A stretch of 64,000 nt of DNA from Tenuifilum sp. 4138str (GCF_041102575.1 NZ_JBGCUE010000004.1:1-64000); one strand, 5' to 3'. Positions 29,024-38,796 are shown, numbered from the stretch's first letter. Notes: generated by a model from the letters alone, not told the origin. Translations and numbers: made by a program.

Positions 29024-29968
29024 ATGACTAAATTACTTACCACTATCCTGTCAGTAATACTTACCATTTCTGTAAACGCTCAGGTAACCGACGCTGAAAA
29101 TCAGCTTAAAGAGATTAAAACCGATTCGCTTTCCGGATGGAAGAAAGGGCTGGCCCTGGGAATTAATGCCAACCAGACCTCGTTAACCAATTGGGCGGCT
29201 GGCGGACAAAGCTCATTTGCACTAAATACCGTTTTTACAGGGTTTGTTAGCTACAAAAGTCCCAAAACTGCTTGGGATAACACTATTGACTTGGGCTACG
29301 GATTTCTGAGCCAGGAGGATGTTAAGTATACCAAAAAAACCGACGATAAAATTGACTTAATGTCAAAATTTGGACGTGAGGTCTTCAAAAACTTTTACTA
29401 TGCCATTTTGCTGAACTTTAAAACACAATTCACTACTGGTTATAAGTACCCAACCGATAGTACCCGACTGAAAATTTCGAACTTTTTTGCTCCGGCATAC
29501 CTGGTTGGGGCATTGGGTATGGATTATAAACCGAACACCCACCTGAGTGTTTTTGCAGCGCCGTTAACCGGAAAGCTAACCTTTGTTACGGACACCATGC
29601 TATCGAATGCAGGTGCATTTGGCGTGAAAAAAGGGGAAACACTCAGAGAGGAAATTGGCGGTTACGTGAGAGTGGTTTACACCAAGAATGACTTTAAGGC
29701 CGAATGGCTCAAAAATCTCACCTTTACCACTAAACTCGACCTATTCTCAAACTACCTTGATAACCCTCAAAACGTTGTAGTTAACTGGGAAACGCTTGTA
29801 ATTATGAAGGTTAACAAGTACATCAATGTTAACCTGGCGACCCAGCTAATCTACGATGACAAGGTTAAGATTAGTAAGGATAACAACGGCGATGGTGTAA
29901 TTGATAGCAGTGGGCCACGTGTTCAGTTTAAGGAGATTTTTGGCGTGGGTATTACCTTCAAGCTTTAG
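29024..29968 (+). CDS. DUF3078 outer-membrane barrel-like protein
   Basis: The 314-residue protein has a signal peptide ending near VNAQ. The DUF3078 signature (GLALGINANQTSLTNWAAGG) is at residues about 44-63. Long alternating strands and a C-terminal GVGITFKL suggest an outer-membrane beta barrel. The family is almost restricted to Bacteroidota and its function is unknown. It is divergent from typA and 54 bases from the next gene. Confidence 0.88.
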   Translation: MTKLLTTILSVILTISVNAQVTDAENQLKEIKTDSLSGWKKGLALGINANQTSLTNWAAGGQSSFALNTVFTGFVSYKSPKTAWDNTIDLGYGFLSQEDVKYTKKTDDKIDLMSKFGREVFKNFYYAILLNFKTQFTTGYKYPTDSTRLKISNFFAPAYLVGALGMDYKPNTHLSVFAAPLTGKLTFVTDTMLSNAGAFGVKKGETLREEIGGYVRVVYTKNDFKAEWLKNLTFTTKLDLFSNYLDNPQNVVVNWETLVIMKVNKYINVNLATQLIYDDKVKISKDNNGDGVIDSSGPRVQFKEIFGVGITFKL

Positions 29969-29972
29969 CCCT

Positions 29973-30003
29973 TTTGATTTTTGGGCAAAATGACTTAGCT
30001 TTG
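29973..30003 (+). promoter_or_regulatory. Promoter of the GH3-family gene
   Basis: TTTG (29973-29976) and TAGCTTTG (29996-30003) are exactly 19 bases apart, a full consensus match. The ATG at 30023 is 19 bases downstream. The neighbouring DUF3078 gene therefore need not be co-transcribed with it. Confidence 0.65.
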
Positions 30004-30022
30004 AGTTGATAAATTTTTGTTT

Positions 30023-31549
30023 ATGCCTTTGCTCAACTCTATCCTGAACTGGGTTAATACTAAGCGCTTATACAGCATCGATCTTTTCCGGAAATACCCT
30101 TTTGAGGTGCAACGCGATGTGCTTTTTGAGCTTTTAAAACAAGGCTCAAAAACGGAGTATGGAGCACGATATGGCTTTGATGGCATCAGAACCATTGAAG
30201 AATTTCAGAAGCGAGTACCCCTTGTTGACTACGAAACCATTAAGCCATACATTGAACGGTTGAGGCAGGGCGAGGAAAAGTTGCTTTGGCCAACCGATAT
30301 TAAGTGGTTTGCCAAGTCATCGGGAACTACCCAGAGCAAGAGTAAGTTTATACCAGTTAGCAACGAGGCGTTGGAGGATTGCCATTTCAGAGGCGCTCGC
30401 GATGTACTTGCCATTTACATGAACCTTTATCCTGAAAACAATTTGTTAAGCGGAAAAGGACTTACCCTAGGCGGTAGCCACCAGGTTGATAACTTTAATA
30501 TGAATTCCTTTTACGGCGATTTATCGGCTATTCTGATTGAAAATCAACCCTGGTGGGCTGAGTTTATCAGAACCCCAAGCCAAAAAGTGGCATTAATACC
30601 CGATTGGGAGGAGAAACTGGAGAAACTCACTCACGAGACCCTTAACGAGAATGTTACCAGCCTGGCAGGAGTCCCTTCATGGAATCTGGTAATGATTAAG
30701 CACCTACTGAACTACACAGGCAAAAGTAACTTGCTTGAGATATGGCCAAACCTTGAGCTTTTCATGCATGGCGGAGTAAGTTTTGCCCCATACAGGGAGC
30801 AGTTTCAAAAAGTTATCCCATCGCCTAACATGCACTACATGGAAACATATAATGCCAGCGAGGGTTTCTTTGCCATTCAGGACGACCCTGCGTCGGATAG
30901 CATGTTGCTTATGCTCGACTACGGTATTTTTTATGAGTTTGTTCCTCTCGATGAGCTTACCAAACCTAATCCTACAGCCCTTACCATTGCCGATGTTGAG
31001 GTTGGAAGGAATTATGCCATGGTCATTACCACCAATTCTGGCCTTTGGCGTTACCTAATTGGCGATACTGTTACCTTTACCTCAAAACATCCTCATAAAA
31101 TCAGGATTACTGGCAGAACCCGTCACTTCATCAATGTTTTTGGCGAAGAGGTTATTGTTGAAAACGCTGAGCGTGCGCTTGAAAAAGCCTGTAAGGCTAC
31201 CGGAGCATTGGTTGCTGAGTACACAGCTGCTCCCGTTTACATGGGAACTGACCGTAAGGGATGCCATGAATGGTTCATTGAGTTTGTAAAACAGCCAAGC
31301 AGCATCGAGGAGTTTGCTCGAGTTCTTGACTCAACGCTTTGTGAGGTCAATTCCGACTATGAGGCAAAACGCGCTAAAAATGTAACTCTCGATTTTCCAG
31401 TGGTTACGCAGGCCGCTCAGGGGACATTCTTTGAGTGGATGCGCCAGCGCGGTAAATTGGGTGGGCAGAATAAAGTTCCTCGGCTTTCGAATACTCGCGA
31501 GTATATCGATGAGCTGCTTGCCATTCATAACCAGCTAAAAAGTAAGTAG
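30023..31549 (+). CDS. GH3-family acyl-adenylate-forming enzyme
   Basis: The ATG at 30023 gives 508 residues, the length of bacterial GH3 proteins. The ATP-binding motif is visible as AKSSGTTQSKSKFIP (about 93-107), followed by the ASEGFFAIQ motif and the GLWRYLIGDTV segment. In plants GH3 enzymes join amino acids to jasmonate or auxin via an adenylate. The bacterial substrates are unknown. Family assignment is firm and function open. Confidence 0.92.
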   Translation: MPLLNSILNWVNTKRLYSIDLFRKYPFEVQRDVLFELLKQGSKTEYGARYGFDGIRTIEEFQKRVPLVDYETIKPYIERLRQGEEKLLWPTDIKWFAKSSGTTQSKSKFIPVSNEALEDCHFRGARDVLAIYMNLYPENNLLSGKGLTLGGSHQVDNFNMNSFYGDLSAILIENQPWWAEFIRTPSQKVALIPDWEEKLEKLTHETLNENVTSLAGVPSWNLVMIKHLLNYTGKSNLLEIWPNLELFMHGGVSFAPYREQFQKVIPSPNMHYMETYNASEGFFAIQDDPASDSMLLMLDYGIFYEFVPLDELTKPNPTALTIADVEVGRNYAMVITTNSGLWRYLIGDTVTFTSKHPHKIRITGRTRHFINVFGEEVIVENAERALEKACKATGALVAEYTAAPVYMGTDRKGCHEWFIEFVKQPSSIEEFARVLDSTLCEVNSDYEAKRAKNVTLDFPVVTQAAQGTFFEWMRQRGKLGGQNKVPRLSNTREYIDELLAIHNQLKSK

Positions 31550-31689
31550 TCATCAAAATAGATAGGATTTATTTACATTTTTGACACATTCATCAATCTA
31601 CAAGCTGTTTTACCTTGCCGATTGAAATCCAATTTGTATCTTTAGAAACGAAAACGCGAATTACCAACCTTAAGTAATTATTTTAAGTT

Positions 31690-32304
31690 ATGCATATAGC
31701 CATTGCGGGTAATATTGGTTCTGGCAAAACAACCCTAACGGGTTTACTGGCCAAGCACTACAAGTGGAAACCCCAGTACGAGGATGTTGATGAAAACCCA
31801 TACCTTAACGACTTTTACGAGGATATGCAGCGCTGGAGCTTCAACCTCCAGATTTACTTCCTAAACAGCAGGTTTAGTCAAATAGTGGAGATTCACCGTA
31901 GCGGCCACGATGTTATTCAGGACAGAACCATTTACGAGGATGCCCATATTTTTGCTCCAAACCTCCACGACATGGGATTGATGAGCACCCGCGATTTTAA
32001 CAACTACCTTTCCCTGTTCAACCTTATGACCTCACTGGTTAAGCCGCCCGATTTGCTAATTTACCTTCGTGCCACAGTGCCAACGCTGGTAAGGCAAATC
32101 CAGAAACGCGGACGCGATTACGAAAAAAATATCCGCCTCGATTACCTCCAGCGCCTTAATGAACGCTACGAGGCATGGATTGAAGGCTACAAGTTAGGCA
32201 AGCTGCTAATAATTGACGTTGACAATCTGAATTTTCCCGATAGACCCGAAGACCTCAGGTTTATCATCAATAAGATCGATGCGCAAATACATGGGTTGTT
32301 TTAG
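31690..32304 (+). CDS. Deoxynucleoside kinase (dNK/dGK family)
   Basis: The 204-residue salvage kinase has P-loop GNIGSGKTT (residues 7-15), the substrate-side motif DRTIYEDAHIFA, and the LID Arg motif IQKRGRDYE. It phosphorylates deoxynucleosides in the cytoplasm; specificity (dA, dG or dC) cannot be read from sequence. It is monocistronic and a terminator follows. Confidence 0.93.
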   Translation: MHIAIAGNIGSGKTTLTGLLAKHYKWKPQYEDVDENPYLNDFYEDMQRWSFNLQIYFLNSRFSQIVEIHRSGHDVIQDRTIYEDAHIFAPNLHDMGLMSTRDFNNYLSLFNLMTSLVKPPDLLIYLRATVPTLVRQIQKRGRDYEKNIRLDYLQRLNERYEAWIEGYKLGKLLIIDVDNLNFPDRPEDLRFIINKIDAQIHGLF

Positions 32305-32311
32305 ATAAGAA

Positions 32312-32346
32312 AAGGGAGTCAAAAAAAGACTCCCTTCAATTTTTAT
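32312..32346. terminator. Terminator after the deoxynucleoside kinase gene
   Basis: AAGGGAGTC pairs with GACTCCCTT around a loop of seven A, then CAATTTTTAT. The other side is also T-rich on the minus strand, so it may also serve kbl, whose stop is 55 bases away. Confidence 0.8.
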
Positions 32347-32400
32347 CTATGAGATTGACAGGTTGATAAAGGTATCAATCTTTCTGAAAGGATGATTTCT

Positions 32401-33597
32401 TTAAATCACACCCAATTTCTTGCCCACCTTTGTGAACTTTTCAATGGCAAACTGGATATGTTCGCGGGTGTGAGCTGCACTTATCTGAACCCTTATGCGG
32501 GCTTTACCTTTAGGAACAACAGGATAGTAGAATCCAATTACATAGATTCCCTCATCAAGCAGTGCCGCAGCAAAATCCTGTGAAAGTTTCGCATCGTTAG
32601 GTAAATGTCCAAGCATAATTGGAGTAATTGGGTGAACCCCTTCTACAATACGGAAGCCTGCATCTGCCATTCCCTTACGGAATAGCTGAGTGTTTTCCCA
32701 AAGCCTATCGCGTAGTTCGGTAGTTTCGGTAAGCATGTTAAGAACCTTAAGTGTTGCTCCGGCAATGGAAGGCATGAGCGAGTTTGAAAAAAGATAGGGG
32801 CGCGAACGCTGACGGAGCATGTCGATAATCTCCCTACGACCAGAGATGCAACCACCCGATGCACCTCCAAGTGCTTTTCCAAACGTGGTTGAAATAACAT
32901 CGACCCTGCCTAGTGCATTGCAGTACTCAGCAGTACCACGACCGGTTTTGCCCACAAAACCTGTAGCATGTGAATCGTCCACCATTACCATGGCGTCGTA
33001 CTTATCTGCTAGGTCGCATATCTTGTCAACCTGAGCAATAATTCCATCCATTGAGAATACACCATCGGTAACAATCATTTTGTAACGGCAGTTGGCGGCC
33101 TCTTGAAGTTTGGCCTCCAGGTCGGCCATATCGTTATTTTTGTAGCGGAATCGCTGAGCTTTGCAAAGCCTAACACCATCAATGATTGATGCATGATTAA
33201 GTTCGTCGGAAATAATTGCGTCCTCCTCGCCTAGTATGGGCTCAAAAATACCACCGTTTGCATCGAATGCCGATGAGTAAAGAATTGTATCCTCGGTCCC
33301 AAGAAACTCGCTTAGCTTACGCTCAAGCTGCTTGTGTAGGTCCTGCGTACCGCAAATAAAGCGCACCGACGACATGCCAAAGCCCCACTCGTCAATAGCC
33401 TTTTTGCCTGCCTCAATAACTGCAGGATGCGACGAAAGGCCAAGGTAGTTATTGGCGCAGAAGTTTAAAACCTTTTTGCCGTTGGCAACTATTTCAACTC
33501 CTTGTGGGGTAGTGATAATGCGTTCGGTTTTGTAAAGCCCTTCGGCCTTGATATTCTCAAGCTGTTGCTGTAAATCGTTTTTGATTTTTCCGTACAT
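32401..33597 (-). CDS. kbl: Glycine C-acetyltransferase (2-amino-3-ketobutyrate CoA ligase)
   Basis: This PLP enzyme of the alpha-oxoamine synthase family converts 2-amino-3-ketobutyrate plus CoA to glycine and acetyl-CoA in threonine breakdown. From the ATG at 33597 ([17 protein letters not shown]) it has 398 residues. Hallmarks are [26 protein letters not shown] and the PLP lysine motif [16 protein letters not shown] eight codons upstream is less likely. Serine palmitoyltransferase is a close relative, but the [10 protein letters not shown] and MDGIIA features favour Kbl. No tdh gene lies next to it here. Confidence 0.92.
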   Translation of the reverse strand: MYGKIKNDLQQQLENIKAEGLYKTERIITTPQGVEIVANGKKVLNFCANNYLGLSSHPAVIEAGKKAIDEWGFGMSSVRFICGTQDLHKQLERKLSEFLGTEDTILYSSAFDANGGIFEPILGEEDAIISDELNHASIIDGVRLCKAQRFRYKNNDMADLEAKLQEAANCRYKMIVTDGVFSMDGIIAQVDKICDLADKYDAMVMVDDSHATGFVGKTGRGTAEYCNALGRVDVISTTFGKALGGASGGCISGRREIIDMLRQRSRPYLFSNSLMPSIAGATLKVLNMLTETTELRDRLWENTQLFRKGMADAGFRIVEGVHPITPIMLGHLPNDAKLSQDFAAALLDEGIYVIGFYYPVVPKGKARIRVQISAAHTREHIQFAIEKFTKVGKKLGVI

Positions 33598-33759
33598 AGC
33601 TGTGATTTTTTTATTACGCACAAAGTTAGCAGAAAAAGTTTATGGTGATTCTCAGGTGATGAAATCAAAACCATTCCTGTTGCGGAGGATGAATGTAGGC
33701 AATAGTTAAATGCATTCCCCAAAACTAAAATGGGACGATGGGTAATTGTTTAATCCGTT

Positions 33760-34314
33760 TCAGCTTTTAAATACTATAAACCCAATCTCCTTAGGATGAT
33801 CCATAAATATGAGATTTGAAGGGTATTTTAGCACCCGTATCAGAACTAGGATATCGCCGCCGGCTGCTGAGGTAAGAAAAATACCTGAAACTAGTAACCA
33901 GCCGTTAGCTGTTACCATGGCGATAATTATTGGGATTACGCCAGTAATAAGCCCTGGCATTATGCCTCCTAGCATGTAGTGTTTGCGTTTCATTGGTTCG
34001 TTGCAATGGCAGTAGGGAGTAAGGTATGACCATTTAATCCCAAAATGTATGGACTTGAATCCGTTTTTTGCAAAAAAAGCCCACGTTACACCATGTAATC
34101 CCTCGTGTATGAATATAAGCAGAACGAATGCAACCAAAATTTGCAGCTGGTGATTTTTCAAAAAAATCACACCGTTGGCAAGTGGCTCAAAACCATAAAT
34201 AAGAACAAAGGGGATAATTGCAATTGCTGCAATTGGGAAGAGCATTAAAAGGGCTAGCCTGTTAGCCTTGCCAACCTCTATAACCTCTTCTGTTTGATTG
34301 GTGTCTATTTCCAT
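33760..34314 (-). CDS. DUF3267-type membrane zincin
   Basis: The 184-residue protein (ATG at 34314, MEIDTNQTEEV) has about four membrane helices. The metalloprotease-like motif HEGLH (an HExxH form) sits in FIHEGLHGVTWAFF, at the end of the second helix, as in DUF3267 proteins. The nearby HFGIKWSYLTPYCHC segment matches the family as well. Whether it is an active protease is unknown. A TTG 12 codons upstream is not supported. It marks the left border of the AT-rich region. Confidence 0.75.
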   Translation of the reverse strand: MEIDTNQTEEVIEVGKANRLALLMLFPIAAIAIIPFVLIYGFEPLANGVIFLKNHQLQILVAFVLLIFIHEGLHGVTWAFFAKNGFKSIHFGIKWSYLTPYCHCNEPMKRKHYMLGGIMPGLITGVIPIIIAMVTANGWLLVSGIFLTSAAGGDILVLIRVLKYPSNLIFMDHPKEIGFIVFKS

Positions 34315-34576
34315 TAATGAATATAACAATAATTTCAAAGTTAAATTCAATTATTCTATCATTAAACTATTTTGATAAAATTTTTAATAGAAATTTGGAT
34401 TATTAAAATCCTAAAATATTTTAAATTTACAAAACTATGTACTCTGGAAAAAGTAATGAGATTTTTATAATCTTTAAACCATGGTTCGTTAAAATCATCT
34501 AATTAATTGAGTTATTTATATTGTACGATATTACATATTTCTTGAGTCTATTAATGGATTTTAAGTAAAAATTTCT

Positions 34577-35830
34577 ATGAAACTTCTTATGTTATCCTTA
34601 ATGATCAACTCTTTTTTGATTAGTGCTTGCGGTACAAATGCTTTAACTAAACGGACGATACATTCCGAAATTGTCAAACTTGCTCAGCAAAATAATTTTT
34701 CGGGATCACTCTTAATAGCATTTAATGACTCTGTAATTGTAAACTATGCTAGAGGATATCTGAATAGTAATAAAAAAGAGGAGATAACAACCGAAACTCC
34801 AATAGCAATAGCTTCAATTACAAAATTGTTTGTGAAACATTCAATATTTTTGCTTGAGGAGCAAGGAAAATTAAGTTTGAACGATAAGTTAAGCAAGTTT
34901 AGGTCAGATATTCAATACTCTGATTCCATTACTATATCCGATTTGATATTTCATTCATCAGGGCTACCAGACATCCACAATGAAATTGCGATGTTTAATG
35001 ACCCATGGTCTTTGAATAAACAAGTAAACACCGAAGATCTTTTCTCATTAATTAAGTCCCTTAATTATATTCATTTTAAACCAGGCACAAATTCAAGATA
35101 TTCTAATAGTAACTATTTGATTTTAGCAGACATAATTGAAAGCATAAGTGGAATGTCCCTTGACATTTTTTTAGATAAAAACATTTTTACTCCTTATGGT
35201 ATGAAAAGCACGGGATTATACAAAGAACATAGTTCAATTCCGGGGCATGCACAGGGTTTTTATCGTCACAATAATGAAACTGTCTGGTTGCCAGATTTTA
35301 ACTTTAAAAACTTTTGGGGAACAGGAAATGCATATTCAACCCCGTACGATTTGTATAAATATATGATTAATGTTAAAAATGGTCTAAATCCTAAGTATAG
35401 CAAACAGTTAATTCAGCATACGGGTTACTATCTAGGATATAGAACTTTACTGAAATCTATACCTGAACTTGGGATTACAATTGTTGTACTTTCAAACAAT
35501 GGGAATTTCAATCCTGATATTATTCTTAATTCCGCTTTAAACTATATTGTTGAAGAAATCTCTAAAAACGTCATAAAGAGTTCATGTACTTCTTTTACAG
35601 GCAAATACTCAGCAGAGAGATTTCATAGAAAAATAGAAATAGTAGTTACTGAAAAAGAAGGAAATTTATTCGTAAATAACATGCATGCACTCCAAGTATC
35701 GCAGAATGTATTTTTACTTCTCCAAAATGGTTATGTAACTTTAACCTTTAGTACAATGCCAAATAATTCGATATCTATAGAAATGAATGATAATGGAAAT
35801 ATATTTATATTTGAGAAAAGTAAATTATAA
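34577..35830 (+). CDS. Lipoprotein serine hydrolase (beta-lactamase class C / EstB fold)
   Basis: The 417-residue protein has a lipobox LISAC with Cys 18. The SxxK motif is SITK with Ser 80 and Lys 83, and the YxN motif is YSN in NSRYSNSNYLIL. The third KTG-like motif is not obvious; HTGYYLGYR stands in its place. A C-terminal lipocalin-like extension follows. The likely activity is a peptidase or esterase on peptidoglycan-like or peptide substrates. The gene is AT-rich and is separated by only 9 bases from the AraC-type regulator, suggesting co-transcription. Confidence 0.85.
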   Translation: MKLLMLSLMINSFLISACGTNALTKRTIHSEIVKLAQQNNFSGSLLIAFNDSVIVNYARGYLNSNKKEEITTETPIAIASITKLFVKHSIFLLEEQGKLSLNDKLSKFRSDIQYSDSITISDLIFHSSGLPDIHNEIAMFNDPWSLNKQVNTEDLFSLIKSLNYIHFKPGTNSRYSNSNYLILADIIESISGMSLDIFLDKNIFTPYGMKSTGLYKEHSSIPGHAQGFYRHNNETVWLPDFNFKNFWGTGNAYSTPYDLYKYMINVKNGLNPKYSKQLIQHTGYYLGYRTLLKSIPELGITIVVLSNNGNFNPDIILNSALNYIVEEISKNVIKSSCTSFTGKYSAERFHRKIEIVVTEKEGNLFVNNMHALQVSQNVFLLLQNGYVTLTFSTMPNNSISIEMNDNGNIFIFEKSKL

Positions 35831-35839
35831 TCTTTTATA

Positions 35840-36892
35840 ATGAGTAGAGATTTGATTATTATACTTAGTAGTATAGGCGTTATTAATAGTTTAATACTTT
35901 CAATATTTGTATTTTTTTTCCCTATAGGAAATAGAACTTCTAATAGAATTCTGGCATTTTTAATTTTACTACTTTCCTTAAAAATAGGCAAATCTGTTCT
36001 CATTTATGTATACAATATACCCATTGATATTGTTGTTATAGGTATTCTTGCGTTTTATTGCATTGGACCTTGTGTTTACGTTTTTATTCAATCCTACAAA
36101 CCTGATTTTACAGCAAGAAAGTTGGCTTTTAGTCTTCTTCACTTTGTTTTTCCTGTTGTTAATGTAGCTTTTATTCTTAGATATTTTTTCCGTACCCAAA
36201 GTATTCTTTGGGACTATTCTTTTATCTTCCTATTGGTTTTTTATCTAATTTATTGGGTTCTAAGTTTCAGGATTTATAATTACTTAGTTAAATCAACAAG
36301 CCTTAAAAATAATGACATTGATAAACTAGTAATTAAAAGTGTTTTAATTGGTACATTTGTAGTGTGGTTATCGTATTTGCTTTATTCAATTTTTAGTGAA
36401 AATCTACATAATTTACTTGGACCAACAGTATATTCCTTAGTTTTGTACTTCAGTATTTTCTTTATATACAGGTACTCTTTATTCTATAGACAATCAAAAA
36501 AGATTGAAAAATACTCTGATCAGAGTTTGAGTGTAGAGGAAAGGGATATGTACCTTAAAAAAATTTTAGAAAAATTTGAGAATGAGAAACTTTACTTGTC
36601 CCCAGATTTAACGCTTACGCAACTCTCAAGTGTGCTAAGTATTAGATATCAAACGCTTTCAAGGATCATCAATGAGCACTATAAAATGAACTTTTCAGAG
36701 TTCTTGAATTCTTATAGGATTAATCATTGTTGTAACTTGATGAGGTTAGATAAATATAGTGATGAAAAAATTGCGGCTCTTGCTTTTGAATCAGGATTTA
36801 ATAGTATTTCTGCATTTAATGCAGCGTTTAAGAAGTTTACCAAACATTCACCGAGCGAGTATAGAAAAATTATTTCTAAAAAGAGTTCCTAA
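35840..36892 (+). CDS. Membrane-bound AraC-family regulator
   Basis: Residues 1 to about 215 form six or seven membrane helices. The C-terminal third (about 240-348) is an AraC-type double helix-turn-helix with LTLTQLSSVLSIRYQTLSRI and the conserved FNSISAFNAAFKKFTKHSPSEYR. This layout (7TM plus AraC HTH) is frequent in Bacteroidota and would read an envelope or membrane signal. It lies between a serine hydrolase and an acyltransferase gene, and the stop codon is embedded in a perfect palindrome. Its targets are unknown. Confidence 0.88.
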   Translation: MSRDLIIILSSIGVINSLILSIFVFFFPIGNRTSNRILAFLILLLSLKIGKSVLIYVYNIPIDIVVIGILAFYCIGPCVYVFIQSYKPDFTARKLAFSLLHFVFPVVNVAFILRYFFRTQSILWDYSFIFLLVFYLIYWVLSFRIYNYLVKSTSLKNNDIDKLVIKSVLIGTFVVWLSYLLYSIFSENLHNLLGPTVYSLVLYFSIFFIYRYSLFYRQSKKIEKYSDQSLSVEERDMYLKKILEKFENEKLYLSPDLTLTQLSSVLSIRYQTLSRIINEHYKMNFSEFLNSYRINHCCNLMRLDKYSDEKIAALAFESGFNSISAFNAAFKKFTKHSPSEYRKIISKKSS

Positions 36893-36905
36893 TGTATACA
36901 TTAGG
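36888..36905. promoter_or_regulatory. Perfect 18-bp palindrome over the AraC gene stop codon
   Basis: CCTAATGTA is followed directly by its exact complement-reverse TACATTAGG, without a spacer. The stop codon TAA (36890-36892) is inside it. It is a candidate operator for a dimeric regulator. Confidence 0.5.
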
Positions 36906-36931
36906 TAGATAAAAAAAACGCTTCGCTATAG

Positions 36932-36955
36932 TTTTGCTAAAAATTTTTAGCAAAA
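36932..36955. promoter_or_regulatory. Perfect 24-bp palindrome abutting an acyltransferase start
   Basis: TTTTGCTAAAAA is followed immediately by its exact reverse complement, ending one base before the ATG at 36957. It could be an operator or, in RNA, a hairpin covering the ribosome-binding region. Bacteroidota starts are sensitive to such structure. Confidence 0.55.
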
Positions 36956-36956
36956 G

Positions 36957-38099
36957 ATGGCAAATATTGAAGTAAAAACAAGACAGTTTGATATTGATTG
37001 GTTAAGAATAATACTCATTTTAAGTGTATTCTTTTACCACATTGGGATGGTCTTCGTACCTTGGGCATGGCACATTAAAAATCAGGAAACATTGAATTGG
37101 TTAATTCAACCTATGCATTTTCTTCATCTATGGAGAATGCCATTACTTTTTTTAATCTCGGGAGTTGCTACTTATTATGCTATAGGCTCCAGGAATTCAT
37201 TTGATTATATAAAAGAACGAAGTTTAAGGTTGCTGCTACCTTTAGTTGTTGGTATGTTTTTACTTGTACCAGTTCAAGTGTATATCGAAAGAATTAACAG
37301 TTACAACAGTCTATTGGATTTCTATAAGGATATGTTTAACGGAATTTATCCTCAGGGTAATTTATCTTGGCATCATTTATGGTTTATTGCTTATTTATTC
37401 ATAATTAGTTTAGTTTTTAGTATTCTCATCAATTACTTTAAAAGTGACAAGTTTCTTAAGTTGAAGTCTAAGAGTGAGTGTTTCTTTAATAACTTTTATA
37501 GAATCAATTTATTAATCATCCCTACACTAATTATTCATCCTATTTTACTAAAATATTATCCAAATCAAACAAATGACATTATTAACGATTGGGCTTGGCT
37601 CGTCTTTTACTTTACTTTTTTCATTTTAGGTTTCGCAATAATATCAAGCAATATTGTTAGAAATAATATAAGTAGAGAAAGAAGAAAGTTCCTTATTCAA
37701 GCCATTTTTTTAACGGTAATCGTTTTTTCAATCATAATAATTATTAAAAATGGATCTTCTGACAACTTATATCTTTTAAGATTAATAAATAGTTATGCTG
37801 ATATTTTATTGATTTGGGCTTGTAGTATGGTTGCAATAGGTTACTCATCGCAATACTTAAATCTCGATACTAAATTTCGAAAATATGCAACAGAAGCTAT
37901 TTATCCATTCTATCTACTGCACCAACCAGTTATAGTAATTGTTGCATACCTCGTAATATCATTGAATATTGGTGTTGCACTTAAATCAGTTTTAATCACA
38001 ATAATATCGTTATTTTCTTGTGTGGCATTATATCATCTTATAATTAAACGTATAAACGTTCTAAGAGTAATATTTGGTCTAAAAAAGTTAAAGAAATAA
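36957..38099 (+). CDS. Acyltransferase 3 / OpgC-like membrane protein
   Basis: The 380-residue protein has about ten membrane helices. The N-terminal RQFDIDWLRIILILSVFFYH places the conserved His of acyltransferase-3 proteins in the first helix, and the WRMPLLFLISGVATYYA and RLLLPLVVGMFLLVPVQVY segments are typical of the OpgC/YcfT-like branch. It would transfer an acyl or succinyl group to a glycan or other envelope molecule. The gene is AT-rich and has an unusual palindrome in front of its start. Confidence 0.88.
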   Translation: MANIEVKTRQFDIDWLRIILILSVFFYHIGMVFVPWAWHIKNQETLNWLIQPMHFLHLWRMPLLFLISGVATYYAIGSRNSFDYIKERSLRLLLPLVVGMFLLVPVQVYIERINSYNSLLDFYKDMFNGIYPQGNLSWHHLWFIAYLFIISLVFSILINYFKSDKFLKLKSKSECFFNNFYRINLLIIPTLIIHPILLKYYPNQTNDIINDWAWLVFYFTFFILGFAIISSNIVRNNISRERRKFLIQAIFLTVIVFSIIIIIKNGSSDNLYLLRLINSYADILLIWACSMVAIGYSSQYLNLDTKFRKYATEAIYPFYLLHQPVIVIVAYLVISLNIGVALKSVLITIISLFSCVALYHLIIKRINVLRVIFGLKKLKK

Positions 38100-38103
38100 A
38101 CTC

Positions 38104-38796
38104 ATGAAAATGTATTATATTTTATTAATATTATTGTTTTCAATAACAAATTATTACTCAGTAACTAATTTGTATTTTGAGAAAAAATCATTGAATATAT
38201 ATTACAGTAATATATCCAAGGTCAGTTTGAGGTTTGATATTTTGCTTGAAGTCTGGTCTGAAAAATTCTTAAAAAAAGACCATTCTGATTATCACAATGC
38301 ATTATCAACATTAAAAAAATTAACAAACTATAATGCTTATTTAAAAACATTCAAAATTGACTTAAATCTAAAAAAGACTGTAGTTAAACTATTTTTTAAC
38401 AAGTTCGAAAAATTAGATATTATAGCTGAATATTGGAAGACTTACGATAAGAAACAATCAGGTCAAATATATTTTCTTCTAATAAACTTTTTTAATAATA
38501 ATATGTACTATGAAATTTCAATTAATGATGAATATTTAATAGAAATTCAAAAAGTAAACGCTATGTGTACATACTATTCTAAAGATTATAGAGAAACTCA
38601 TTACTATATTGGAAAAGGAGATGCTTTTAATGAAAATAGTGATTTTGATACCTATAAGCAATCGATGATAATAGTTAAAGGGTGCGGGTTTAAAAAGTTA
38701 TTCATCGATACAATTATACTCAATCAAATGAAATATATTCTTTTAGACCTAACCTTAAACATAAGGAATAGACTAATTCAAAGGCTGGTATTTTAA
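38104..38796 (+). CDS. Orphan exported or membrane-anchored protein
   Basis: The 230-residue protein has a hydrophobic N-terminus (YYILLILLFSITNYYSV) that could be a signal or anchor. The remainder is very rich in Lys, Asn, Ile and Tyr, as expected from the most AT-rich sequence of the window. No domain was recognised. It starts 5 bases after the acyltransferase stop, so it is probably translated from the same transcript. Confidence 0.6.
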   Translation: MKMYYILLILLFSITNYYSVTNLYFEKKSLNIYYSNISKVSLRFDILLEVWSEKFLKKDHSDYHNALSTLKKLTNYNAYLKTFKIDLNLKKTVVKLFFNKFEKLDIIAEYWKTYDKKQSGQIYFLLINFFNNNMYYEISINDEYLIEIQKVNAMCTYYSKDYRETHYYIGKGDAFNENSDFDTYKQSMIIVKGCGFKKLFIDTIILNQMKYILLDLTLNIRNRLIQRLVF

